DNA of 9,131 nucleotides from Gorillibacterium sp. Lineage in GTDB: Bacteria > Bacillota > Bacilli > Paenibacillales > NBRC-103111. Both the position numbers and the translations under genes were made by a program. The DNA is taken from contig JAIMBU010000064.1 in the NCBI GenBank assembly GCA_023511325.1, forward strand, positions 1-9,131, read 5' to 3'. The first letter of the stretch is position 1, and the number at the start of each line of letters is the position of its first letter. A model generated the notes under the pieces. The model was not told the DNA's origin. It was given only the letters and a program-made list of their open reading frames with translations, and did no database searches. This document shows, in pieces, positions 1 through 6,138 of the stretch.

Positions 1-613
1 GCAGGCGATCAATCTCAGCGTCCTTTTGTTGGGAGCGTTCCACCTCTTGCTGGATGAGCCGAGCAGCCGCTTCTGCGGAGCTGGCTTCATCGGAAACGGA
101 CGGAGCTGCTTCAAAGAGGTTTTTAGCGGCGGCCTGTATATCAGGCGTAAGCATTGGCTCCTGCTTCATCGGCAGCGCGGGTCCGGGAAATGTAGTCGCG
201 TATTCCTCCATCGCCACCTCCTCGAGTAGCGGGTCCTTGATGCCCCATTTTTTCAGCCAGTGGTCCAGCCCGGGTAAACCAATATCCTGCTCCTGAGCGA
301 TATTTTTTCGGCTCTGCCCGCTGATTCTCTTCAATAAATACTCTTCCTTCGACAAGCTAAATCGTGCCATATCGTCTTGCTCCTCCTTTGAATACCTCAT
401 ATTTGCTCTACGTCTCTGTTCCTCTGAATCCATTTTGGCCATCCGCAACCCTATGGGTTTCTTTTTTGTCGCGTCCGGGTTTGGTAGAGCCCGATATCTT
501 GCTAATTCTTCATCAGACAGTTGGTAGGTCTTTATTTCACTGGGTCCAAAACCAGGGCCTGATTCACGCCTAGGGATAGGTGTCCGATATCGTTCTCTCG
601 TTCTAGCTGCCAC
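1..613 (-). CDS. Partial phage protein with helix-turn-helix-like segment, C-terminus outside window
   Basis: The reading frame is open from a GTG at 613 to the left edge (204 codons seen), with an in-frame TGA four codons upstream. A GAGGTG ribosome site lies 5 bases before the GTG. The first ~80 residues are basic and polar, with a YQLSDEELARYRALP segment. From Met82 the text changes: MARFSLSKEEYLLKRISGQS, then KNIAQEQDIGLPGLDHWLKKWGI, which resembles the N-terminal helix-turn-helix of small phage regulators or terminase small subunits. The rest is acidic and alanine/glutamine-rich, probably helical. Met82 (position 370) has its own strong AAAGGAGGA site, so a shorter product, or two fused small genes, is possible. 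The gene starts 21 bases after the sigma factor stop and is probably co-transcribed with it. Function is not known; a DNA-binding role is inferred only from the helix-turn-helix-like segment. Confidence 0.7.
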   Translation of the reverse strand, partial: MAARTRERYRTPIPRRESGPGFGPSEIKTYQLSDEELARYRALPNPDATKKKPIGLRMAKMDSEEQRRRANMRYSKEEQDDMARFSLSKEEYLLKRISGQSRKNIAQEQDIGLPGLDHWLKKWGIKDPLLEEVAMEEYATTFPGPALPMKQEPMLTPDIQAAAKNLFEAAPSVSDEASSAEAAARLIQQEVERSQQKDAEIDRL

Positions 614-634
614 AGTCGCACCTCAATCCCCTGG

Positions 635-1306
635 TCATTGTCCACTCACTGAGAGATAGCCCTCATAGCGCTCCTTGATACCTTGGAGTAGTAGCCAAAC
701 CCGTTGTCTACTCACATTGAGCTCTTGAGCAATCTCCAGTTGTGTATAGCCCGTTAGCAGCCTCTTTGCGATGACCTGATCCCTCGGTTTCAAAGCCCTT
801 AAGAACTCCTCTATCTCTACCCCTGTCGGGTCGCCTACCACTCTTGCTAGACGGGGCTCCCAATCATCGTCATCTGTACCGAGAGCCTTGCCGTCATCTA
901 GAGAAGCTAACACGCGTAATCGTAAATACTTCAGCGCCCACTCAGCCCGGTACAAGCTGCATTCCAACAGCTTAGCAATATCTTTTGGTGACTCCTGATC
1001 TAGGCCGAGCCGATAAATCCTGTTGGCCATCGTAATCAGGTTTTGCGGGAATCTAATCTGCTGAGTCGATCTATCCAGATAAGTCTGTAAATGTCCTCCG
1101 ATTGTCGGATAAGCAAAAGTAGCAAAGGTATAACCCTTACTCGGATCAAAACGATCAATGCATTCCAACAACGCGATATTCGCTTCCTGCAGCACGTCTT
1201 CAAATCCGATAGATGGATCCGTTGAACGGTAATAATACTTGTGAGCCAATTTATGAACAAGCCCTTGATGCTCCTCGATCTTGTCGTTAATATCCAATGG
1301 TGGCAT
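635..1306 (-). CDS. Phage-encoded sigma factor of the SigB/SigF/SigG type (223 aa)
   Basis: This is a sigma-70 family factor that would bind host core RNA polymerase and redirect it to phage (or host) promoters. Region 2 covers about residues 12-84, with DVLQEANIALLECIDRFDP and FATFAYPTIGGHLQTYL, the pattern of the group 3 factors SigB, SigF and SigG. Residues 86-137 look like a region 3 helix-turn-helix (SPKDIAKLLECSLYRAEWAL) ending in the SLDD that often precedes region 3.2. Region 4 is at 166-217, with the helix-turn-helix YTQLEIAQELNVSRQRVWLL. The start is placed at the ATG at 1306, which has a GAGGTG site 6 bases upstream. The frame extends to an ATG at 1381, but those 25 residues overlap the polymerase 3' end and do not look like sigma sequence. 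It sits 11 bases after the polymerase gene. The family call is firm; which promoters it reads is unknown. Confidence 0.9.
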   Translation of the reverse strand: MPPLDINDKIEEHQGLVHKLAHKYYYRSTDPSIGFEDVLQEANIALLECIDRFDPSKGYTFATFAYPTIGGHLQTYLDRSTQQIRFPQNLITMANRIYRLGLDQESPKDIAKLLECSLYRAEWALKYLRLRVLASLDDGKALGTDDDDWEPRLARVVGDPTGVEIEEFLRALKPRDQVIAKRLLTGYTQLEIAQELNVSRQRVWLLLQGIKERYEGYLSVSGQ

Positions 1307-1317
1307 AGGTACACACC

Positions 1318-3288
1318 TCAATCCTTCATATAGAATGGTGTTACAAACCCGGCAGCACTGAGTGGCAGTCCCGGTGCCCATGGAATCGGCTCGGCCATCA
1401 GCTCAAGCACCTTATCCAGATCCTCCGGTCGATCAGACTCAATCCCCAGCTCATCGTGCACATGCAGTACCGTTTCGTAACCAGCCTGCTCTGCCCGCAC
1501 CAGCGTAACGGCCAAGCAATCCCGGGCAATCGCCTGGACAATATTCTCAACTAATTTCCCGCCGTAAGTGGAAATCAGCGTCCATTTGCCTGTCTTTTGA
1601 TCCGGACCCATGTAGTGAAGCGCCTGTTTGCCAAAATCGTTTTGGGCTAGTCGTGGTTCCACGTAATAGAGCTTGCGGCCATTCGGAAGCTGAACCGTGA
1701 AGAAGTCCAATCCGTTACCGTGGTGGCTCTCCCGAGCGAAGATGATGCCACGGACACCGACTGACTGTCCGCTTTGCATCACTTCCAGCGCTGCCGCTTC
1801 AAAGGCATACCACAGATCGACGATACGCCGATTTGCATTGCGCCAGCGTGTCACGATCTCTGGCAGCTCTTCTTCAGCTAGCCCCATGTCCAAGGCTCCC
1901 ATATTAATCAAAGCCCCTGCAGCCCCTTGATACCCAAGCGCTAGCTCCGATACCTTGCCCTTCTGCCGCAGGTCCTTGGTTATTTCCTCGAGGGGAACAC
2001 CAAACATCTGAGAGGCAGAAGCCTCGTAAATCTTACCGTGTGTGGCGAACACATCAAGCCGCCACTGTTCTCCGGCCAACCAAGCGATTACCCGCGCCTC
2101 GATGGCTGAAAAGTCAGTAACCAAAAGCTTCTTCCCGGTAGTCGCTACGAAAGCCGTCCGGATCAACTGGGACAGGGCGTCTGGTACATTGCCGTAAACG
2201 AACTTGAGCATGTCGATTTGGCGATCACGGACAAGCTGCCGTGCATACTCCAGCGTAGCCATTTTATTTTTGGGTAGATTATGAACCTGCACGAGCCTCC
2301 CGGCCCATCTGCCAGTTCGATTGGCTCCGTAAAACTGGAGCAGCCCACGTACCCGGCCATCCTCACAAGCGACTGTCTGCATGGCCGCGTACTTTTTGGT
2401 GCTCGTCTTGGACAGCTCTCGGCGGATCTCCAGAACCCGCTTTGCTTTCCCTTCCTCCACGGTCTTGATAAGATCAGATACCGTTTCCTTCTGCAGATCC
2501 TCGACTTCCTCCCCGATCTCCTCGGTCAGCCATTTCCTCAGCTGCTGAACTGATTTGGGATTCGCCAAGCCACTGATTTGTATTGCTTCAGTCATCAGCT
2601 CGGCTGTGATTTGCTGATCCACTGCCAGGGCTCCTTCGACAAGCTGCAGATCGCAGGCGATGCCGCGGGCATTGATCCGCTGATCCAACTGCCAGAGTTG
2701 CCATTCTGCCTCCGGCACCGGGAACACGGACAGCCTACGAAGAATTTCCATTTCAGCTACTACGTCGCCCACACAGTAATCCTTGAAGAGCTGCCACTTC
2801 TCGGGCTCGTGATGCGGGAACGTCCTGATACGGTAACCGGTTGTTTTAGCCGGCTTTTTGATTGGGATACAAAACGTCCTAATGAGAGAGCCACCCACGC
2901 CCATCTTGCGTTTATCCTGAGGAAGCCCCATCGCCTCGCCCACTTTACCGAGTCCAGCAGGGAAACCACAGTACAAGCCGTGAACCATTGTGCAGCGCCA
3001 TTGCTCGATCGGAGACGGCCAAAATTTATTAAGGCAATACCACTCGAAAGCGGCGTTATAGGCATGTTTTACAACTTGGGGATCACTGAGAGCTTGAATG
3101 ACTTGCTGCGGAATGATCTCTCCTTGTGCCAGGTCAACAATTTGTACGGGTCCACCATCCCAGGAGTAGGCGAACAATAGAATTTGAAAAGCAGGGGATT
3201 GCACATATCTGTACAATCCCGCTTTTTTGAGGTCGATATCACTGTAGGTCTCAATGTCGATGCTGAGGTGCCAGGTCAGATTCCCCAT
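1318..3288 (-). CDS. Phage family A DNA polymerase with 3'-5' exonuclease domain (656 aa)
   Basis: This is the replicative DNA polymerase of the phage, related to DNA polymerase I but lacking the 5' nuclease domain. The N-terminal DnaQ-like proofreading domain shows exo I at SIDIET (Asp11, Glu13), exo II at NAAFEW (Asn78, Glu82) and exo III at YCVGD (Tyr171, Asp175). The polymerase domain has motif A TDFSAIEARV (Asp392, Glu397), motif B RQKGKVSELALGYQG (Arg441, Lys445, Tyr453) and motif C HVHDE (His611, Asp612, Glu613). All catalytic positions are present, so it should be active. The position matching E. coli Pol I Phe762 appears to be Leu449. The ATG overlaps the end of the ssDNA-binding protein gene by 13 bases and has only a weak ribosome site, so translational coupling is likely. 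DUF2800-DUF2815-polymerase is a known gene order in Firmicutes prophages. Length and motif spacing argue against any frameshift. Confidence 0.96.
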   Translation of the reverse strand: MGNLTWHLSIDIETYSDIDLKKAGLYRYVQSPAFQILLFAYSWDGGPVQIVDLAQGEIIPQQVIQALSDPQVVKHAYNAAFEWYCLNKFWPSPIEQWRCTMVHGLYCGFPAGLGKVGEAMGLPQDKRKMGVGGSLIRTFCIPIKKPAKTTGYRIRTFPHHEPEKWQLFKDYCVGDVVAEMEILRRLSVFPVPEAEWQLWQLDQRINARGIACDLQLVEGALAVDQQITAELMTEAIQISGLANPKSVQQLRKWLTEEIGEEVEDLQKETVSDLIKTVEEGKAKRVLEIRRELSKTSTKKYAAMQTVACEDGRVRGLLQFYGANRTGRWAGRLVQVHNLPKNKMATLEYARQLVRDRQIDMLKFVYGNVPDALSQLIRTAFVATTGKKLLVTDFSAIEARVIAWLAGEQWRLDVFATHGKIYEASASQMFGVPLEEITKDLRQKGKVSELALGYQGAAGALINMGALDMGLAEEELPEIVTRWRNANRRIVDLWYAFEAAALEVMQSGQSVGVRGIIFARESHHGNGLDFFTVQLPNGRKLYYVEPRLAQNDFGKQALHYMGPDQKTGKWTLISTYGGKLVENIVQAIARDCLAVTLVRAEQAGYETVLHVHDELGIESDRPEDLDKVLELMAEPIPWAPGLPLSAAGFVTPFYMKD

Positions 3289-4097
3289 ACAGGTCCGCCC
3301 AGAGGTTTGCCTGTGATTGGGTCAATCTGCTGTGACTGCTGAGCAGGTTGCTGGCCGTATTGCTGTGGAGTCTGCCCGTAGGGTTGCTGTGGCTGTTGCC
3401 CATATTGCGGTGCCTGTGGAGCCTGAGGTGCTTGACCGTACCCTTGTTGCTGTGGTGCTTGGTTGAAGCCAGGTTGCATCGGCGGTTGTTGCCCATATTG
3501 CTGTGGAGTCTGCCCGTAACCTTGCTGGCCATATTGCTGCGGAGCAGGAGCCGGGGCAAAACCAGCGCCACCGAAAGCCATTTCAGGTGTCACATGGCTG
3601 GATAGTGGTTCACCTGGACGCGTGATTTGTACGGGTCCGAGCATCGCCGATACGCCTTTGCTCTGGTTGTTGAAGGCATACAGTTCAAAATTCACACGGC
3701 CATAAACGCCGCTGTATACTTGCGTCTGATCCAAAATGGAATTCATATTAGCGTCAACGATAGCCGGCTGTCTCTTACTACTGGCTCTCAGTACCCAATG
3801 GCCCTTGCACTCCGGACCAAAAGGTTCACCCTGCGGTCTCAACCCGTCCCCGTCATAAATCACTGATTTAGGTTGGGATCCCTGCGGCCAGTACCCTTTT
3901 GCAATCCCCTGCTGTACGGCTGCTGCATTGGCGGCAAACACACGCTGCACGGTTGCAACATCATGCTTAGGGATAAGCAGAGTCGCGCTGTACTTAAGTT
4001 CTTGCCCCGGCTGATTCGCCCGTGGGGTAAACAAATTCACGAAGCTCAGTCGAACCTCACCTGTAGTCACTGATCTCACTTCATTCTGGTTAATCAT
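3276..4097 (-). CDS. DUF2815 / Enc34-type ssDNA-binding protein with long Q/G/P/Y tail (273 aa)
   Basis: Residues 1-175 match the DUF2815 family, whose founding structure is the single-stranded DNA-binding protein of phage Enc34, an OB-fold protein. Typical features are VRLSFVNLF near the N-terminus, YDGDGLRP, GPECKGHWVLRASSKRQP and QVYSGVYGRVNFELYAFNN. It would coat ssDNA at the phage replication fork. Residues about 181-257 are an unusual low-complexity tail built from YGQQ, YGQTPQQ and QAP units; the family normally ends near residue 180-190. The last 16 residues (IDPITGKPLGGPVWGI) are ordered-looking and not acidic, unlike the tip of bacterial SSB. The ATG follows the nuclease stop codon directly (TAA then ATG), with a GAGGAG site inside the nuclease 3' end, so the two are translated together. 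The family call is firm; the role of the tail is inference. Confidence 0.92.
   Translation of the reverse strand: MINQNEVRSVTTGEVRLSFVNLFTPRANQPGQELKYSATLLIPKHDVATVQRVFAANAAAVQQGIAKGYWPQGSQPKSVIYDGDGLRPQGEPFGPECKGHWVLRASSKRQPAIVDANMNSILDQTQVYSGVYGRVNFELYAFNNQSKGVSAMLGPVQITRPGEPLSSHVTPEMAFGGAGFAPAPAPQQYGQQGYGQTPQQYGQQPPMQPGFNQAPQQQGYGQAPQAPQAPQYGQQPQQPYGQTPQQYGQQPAQQSQQIDPITGKPLGGPVWGI
3327..3557 (-). repeat. Low-complexity Q/G/P/Y coding tract with a 23-bp perfect direct repeat
   Basis: This stretch encodes residues 181-257 of the ssDNA-binding protein. It contains a perfect 23-bp direct repeat at 3358-3380 and 3496-3518, each encoding part of YGQTPQQYGQ, about 138 bases apart in register. 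Further partial copies (YGQQ and QAP units) lie between. Deletion or expansion between the two perfect copies would keep the frame, because the offset of 138 is a multiple of three, so tail length may vary among relatives. Confidence 0.85.
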
Positions 4098-5315
4098 TTA
4101 ACGTATCTCCTCTACTCCGTTAGTTGTTTGCAATGGTGCACTAAATACGTCTTCGGGCTTGACCTGAGCGTTGAACGCCGGACGATTGTCGTCTGCAGGT
4201 GCTAGCGTTGGGGCTCCTGGGCGGCTCACCACAAGGCCCGGCTGCTCCAGCAATTCCCTATAGACTGGCATGGTCAGGACCTTTTCAAGTGCAGGCGGTG
4301 TTAAGGGCTTCCGCTCGTATAACACGGCTTCCGCGATGCCTTTTTCCTTTAGATGCGTGAAGGCTGTATCCAAGTCGGTATACTGCCGGGAACCGCGGCC
4401 CTCGACAGCCTTCCAACCGGGAACTGTACCACCCTTGAGTACTTCCGCCAGAGTTAACTCCTTGAGCGAGTTGTACCAGCTCACGATCCCTTCAGCTTTG
4501 CGGAGCACGTCGGCTACCTCCTCCCAGGTGATCAGAGGCGGCCTCATCGGGGCTTTGGTTCCGGCGTCCAACAACTGCTTAACCCTCGTCGCGCAGCGTT
4601 CCTTTGCCCTGCAGAATCCGCAATGGCTGCCGACAGAATAATCTCCTTCCCCGTTGAAAGCCTGTTGGGCAATCGGCTTGATGCTCTCGCCCCAAGCTAT
4701 CAGGTCCTCAACAGGAAGCGACCACTCGGAAGGATGGTCCCACACCTTCGGCTGCACGATGGCCAAATGAATCTCCCGAATAGGAAATAGCAGCGAGAAA
4801 GCTTTGAGAGCCCCCAAAGCGTAAAGCTTCATTTGCGGATTGTCCTCGGCGGGTACCGGCACACCAGAGCCGTTTTTGTAATCAATGACATGGAGCTGGC
4901 CACTGCCGATGATGATGCAATCTGAGGTGCCAAAGCTTTCCGGCACGTAGTCGGTCAAGTCCACCTTGCGTTCAATGGCGACGAAGGGCGGTGAGGGGAA
5001 GGCGTGAACAATGGACTGCCCATAATCCAGATAAGCATCGGTGTGCTCCTCCATGACGGGCTCGTATAGTTCATGAGACTTGAACTTTTTGAGAGCGGCG
5101 GTGTACTTACGCGGCCCCATGGGCTCGGTAAAATGTTTACGAAGCTTCAGCTCTGCAATTTCGTGGGCAAGTGTTCCGCGCCTGGCAGCCTCGCTCCCTG
5201 TGTCCGGAAGCGTCGCCTCCAGTTGGGCAGACGGTGTGCAGTGCAGCCAGCGGTGTGAAGCGCTGGCCGACAGCAAGGCGTGAGCCCGCTCTGCATGTGC
5301 AATTTCTTGGCTCAT
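4098..5315 (-). CDS. DUF2800 PD-(D/E)XK nuclease, RecB/Cas4-like with predicted Fe-S cluster (405 aa)
   Basis: This is a DUF2800 protein, a phage branch of the RecB/AddB/Cas4-like nucleases, expected to process DNA ends or recombination intermediates during phage replication. The nuclease motifs appear in order: GTLAHE (His51), AIERKVDL (Glu115), GTSDCI (Asp132), VIDYKNG (Asp145, Lys147) and QMKLYA (Gln161, Tyr165). Four cysteines match the AddB/Cas4 iron-sulfur arrangement: Cys26 near the N-terminus and Cys232, Cys235 and Cys241 in CGFCRAKERC. All expected catalytic and cluster residues are therefore present. The C-terminal ~130 residues after the cluster are typical of DUF2800 and have no clear function. 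The ATG overlaps the upstream gene stop as ATGA, and the stop abuts the ssDNA-binding protein start. Nuclease activity is inferred from motifs; polarity (5'-3' or 3'-5') cannot be told. Confidence 0.92.
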   Translation of the reverse strand: MSQEIAHAERAHALLSASASHRWLHCTPSAQLEATLPDTGSEAARRGTLAHEIAELKLRKHFTEPMGPRKYTAALKKFKSHELYEPVMEEHTDAYLDYGQSIVHAFPSPPFVAIERKVDLTDYVPESFGTSDCIIIGSGQLHVIDYKNGSGVPVPAEDNPQMKLYALGALKAFSLLFPIREIHLAIVQPKVWDHPSEWSLPVEDLIAWGESIKPIAQQAFNGEGDYSVGSHCGFCRAKERCATRVKQLLDAGTKAPMRPPLITWEEVADVLRKAEGIVSWYNSLKELTLAEVLKGGTVPGWKAVEGRGSRQYTDLDTAFTHLKEKGIAEAVLYERKPLTPPALEKVLTMPVYRELLEQPGLVVSRPGAPTLAPADDNRPAFNAQVKPEDVFSAPLQTTNGVEEIR

Positions 5316-5836
5316 ATTTTGGCTCCAAGGGATCTCAAGAAGGTAGCAAACTCACCGTAAAGCTTAGGATCAAGCTGGGTTAGAGCTCCAGCTCCGTGCT
5401 GATTGATCCAATTGACAAGGTCCTGTTGACGTCCTGCGTCCATAACAGGCTGGGCAGCCACTCCAAGCTGATCCAGCGTATAAGTTGGTGCGGCTGCCGT
5501 CGGGACAGCTCCGTGTGTTTGCTGGCCGTAGGACTGTTGCTGTTGTTGAGGGTAGCCGGGTTGTTGCTGCCCATAGTAAGGCTGCTGTACGGGTTGCTGG
5601 ACAGGCGGATAAGCTGCCGGGGTAGGCTGCTGTTGGACAGGTGGGTAGACTGGCGCGGTTGGCGGCTGTTGATAGCCCTGATTAACTGGCGGTTGTTGGT
5701 ATGTGGATTGCTGAACAGGTGGTGCCTGTGGAGTTGGTGCTGCTAGCGTCGCTACTCCAAACTCGGATGCTAAAGCTTGAAGGTTTGCAGTGAGCTCGGC
5801 GCGATTGGAACCTGATACAATGATTTGATAAGACAT
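5312..5836 (-). CDS. Phage protein with Q/P/Y-rich central linker and short ordered ends (174 aa)
   Basis: I do not recognise a named family. It has three parts. Residues 1-32 (MSYQIIVSGSNRAELTANLQ onwards) look like a small beta-alpha element. Residues 33-117 are low complexity, rich in Gln, Pro and Tyr, with PPVQQ, YGQQ and a QQQQQQ run. Residues 118-174 form a compact helical module (TLDQLGVAAQPVMDAGRQQD, later YGEFATFLRSLGAKI) of a kind I associate with small phage proteins from Bacillales. The composition mirrors the tail of the ssDNA-binding protein two genes downstream, suggesting a shared physical property or partner. An AGGAGG site lies 11 bases before the ATG. The stop overlaps the nuclease start as ATGA, so it belongs to the replication operon. 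A scaffolding or accessory replication role is inference from position only. Confidence 0.8.
   Translation of the reverse strand: MSYQIIVSGSNRAELTANLQALASEFGVATLAAPTPQAPPVQQSTYQQPPVNQGYQQPPTAPVYPPVQQQPTPAAYPPVQQPVQQPYYGQQQPGYPQQQQQSYGQQTHGAVPTAAAPTYTLDQLGVAAQPVMDAGRQQDLVNWINQHGAGALTQLDPKLYGEFATFLRSLGAKI
5486..5740 (-). repeat. Low-complexity Q/P/Y coding tract
   Basis: This stretch encodes residues 33-117 of the 174-aa protein. It is made of loosely repeated PPVQQ, QPVQQP, YQQPP and YGQQ units plus a short polyglutamine run. It shares composition and the YGQQ unit with the ssDNA-binding protein tail at 3327-3557, although I see no long identical DNA stretch between the two. Confidence 0.75.
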
Positions 5837-5849
5837 AAATGATGGCCTC

Positions 5850-5990
5850 CTATAATGTGGAATAACCTTGCTTGTCGTTTAAAGCGTCTTGCAGAATACG
5901 GATCTCGTTTACAAGCCTGTCGTTACGATCTTCAGCTGTTGCCAGTTCGGTTTGTAACTTTTGATACGCTTGGGCTTCTTGAGGAGTCAT
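5850..5990 (-). CDS. Small helical protein, probable coiled coil (46 aa)
   Basis: This short frame reads MTPQEAQAYQKLQTELATAE, then DRNDRLVNEIRILQDALNDK, and ends at TAG (5850-5852). It begins at an ATG with a GGAGG ribosome site 8 bases upstream (5999-6003), which is stronger evidence than most genes this size have. The heptad-like spacing of Leu, Ile and Val with charged residues predicts a single long helix able to form a coiled coil. Its 5' end lies inside the 3' end of the zinc-ribbon gene in another frame (59-base overlap), and its stop is 13 bases before the next gene. Function is unknown; small coiled-coil proteins of this sort are common in phage early operons. Confidence 0.72.
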   Translation of the reverse strand: MTPQEAQAYQKLQTELATAEDRNDRLVNEIRILQDALNDKQGYSTL

Positions 5991-6138
5991 GGATGATACC
6001 TCCAAATTCTTGAGTAAGGGATTCTATACAATCCGTACAGACCTTGCGGCTATTCCACGGTTTCAACTTCCGCCGATTAGTCGACTTTCCGCAAACTTCG
6101 CACTCCGGACGGAGCAAGATGATTTTCACGTCGGGCAC
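5932..6138 (-). CDS. Small zinc-ribbon protein (68 aa, GTG start)
   Basis: Two CxxC pairs, Cys13-x2-Cys16 and Cys34-x2-Cys37, in the context ECEVCGKST and KVCTDCIES, form a classic zinc-ribbon or treble-clef metal site. The residues between the pairs are strongly basic (NRRKLKPWNSRK), suiting nucleic acid contact. The C-terminal 25 residues are polar, and the DNA encoding them also carries the ribosome site and start of the 46-aa gene. The GTG at 6138 overlaps the upstream YyaC-AbrB gene end by 13 bases. A second GTG at 6129 overlaps that stop as GTGA and would give 65 residues; neither has a strong ribosome site, so coupling to the upstream gene is likely. Function is unknown; a DNA- or RNA-binding helper is a guess from the fold. 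Confidence 0.72.
   Translation of the reverse strand: MPDVKIILLRPECEVCGKSTNRRKLKPWNSRKVCTDCIESLTQEFGGIIHDSSRSPSVSKVTNRTGNS
5999..6005 (-). promoter_or_regulatory. Ribosome binding site of the 46-aa gene, inside the zinc-ribbon gene
   Basis: On the minus strand this reads TTGGAGG, with the GGAGG core 8 bases before the ATG at 5990. It lies within the coding part of the zinc-ribbon gene, where it spells Phe-Gly-Gly, and it decides in favour of a separate nested start. Confidence 0.65.

Noticed and set aside
26..573. Several short plus-strand frames at the left edge
   Set aside because: They are antisense to a continuous minus-strand frame with good ribosome sites that runs off the window.
1307..1381. 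25-residue N-terminal extension of the sigma factor with a CxxC pair
   Set aside because: It overlaps the polymerase 3' end, has no good ribosome site and does not resemble sigma sequence; the ATG at 1306 has a proper site.
2578..3180. Open frame of 200 codons on the plus strand
   Set aside because: It lies wholly antisense to the polymerase exonuclease domain, whose catalytic motifs are intact, and its translation shows no recognisable domain.
3327..3557. Possible CRISPR or tandem-repeat array
   Set aside because: The repeats are irregular, lie within a coding frame and encode YGQQ/QAP units; there are no uniform spacers.
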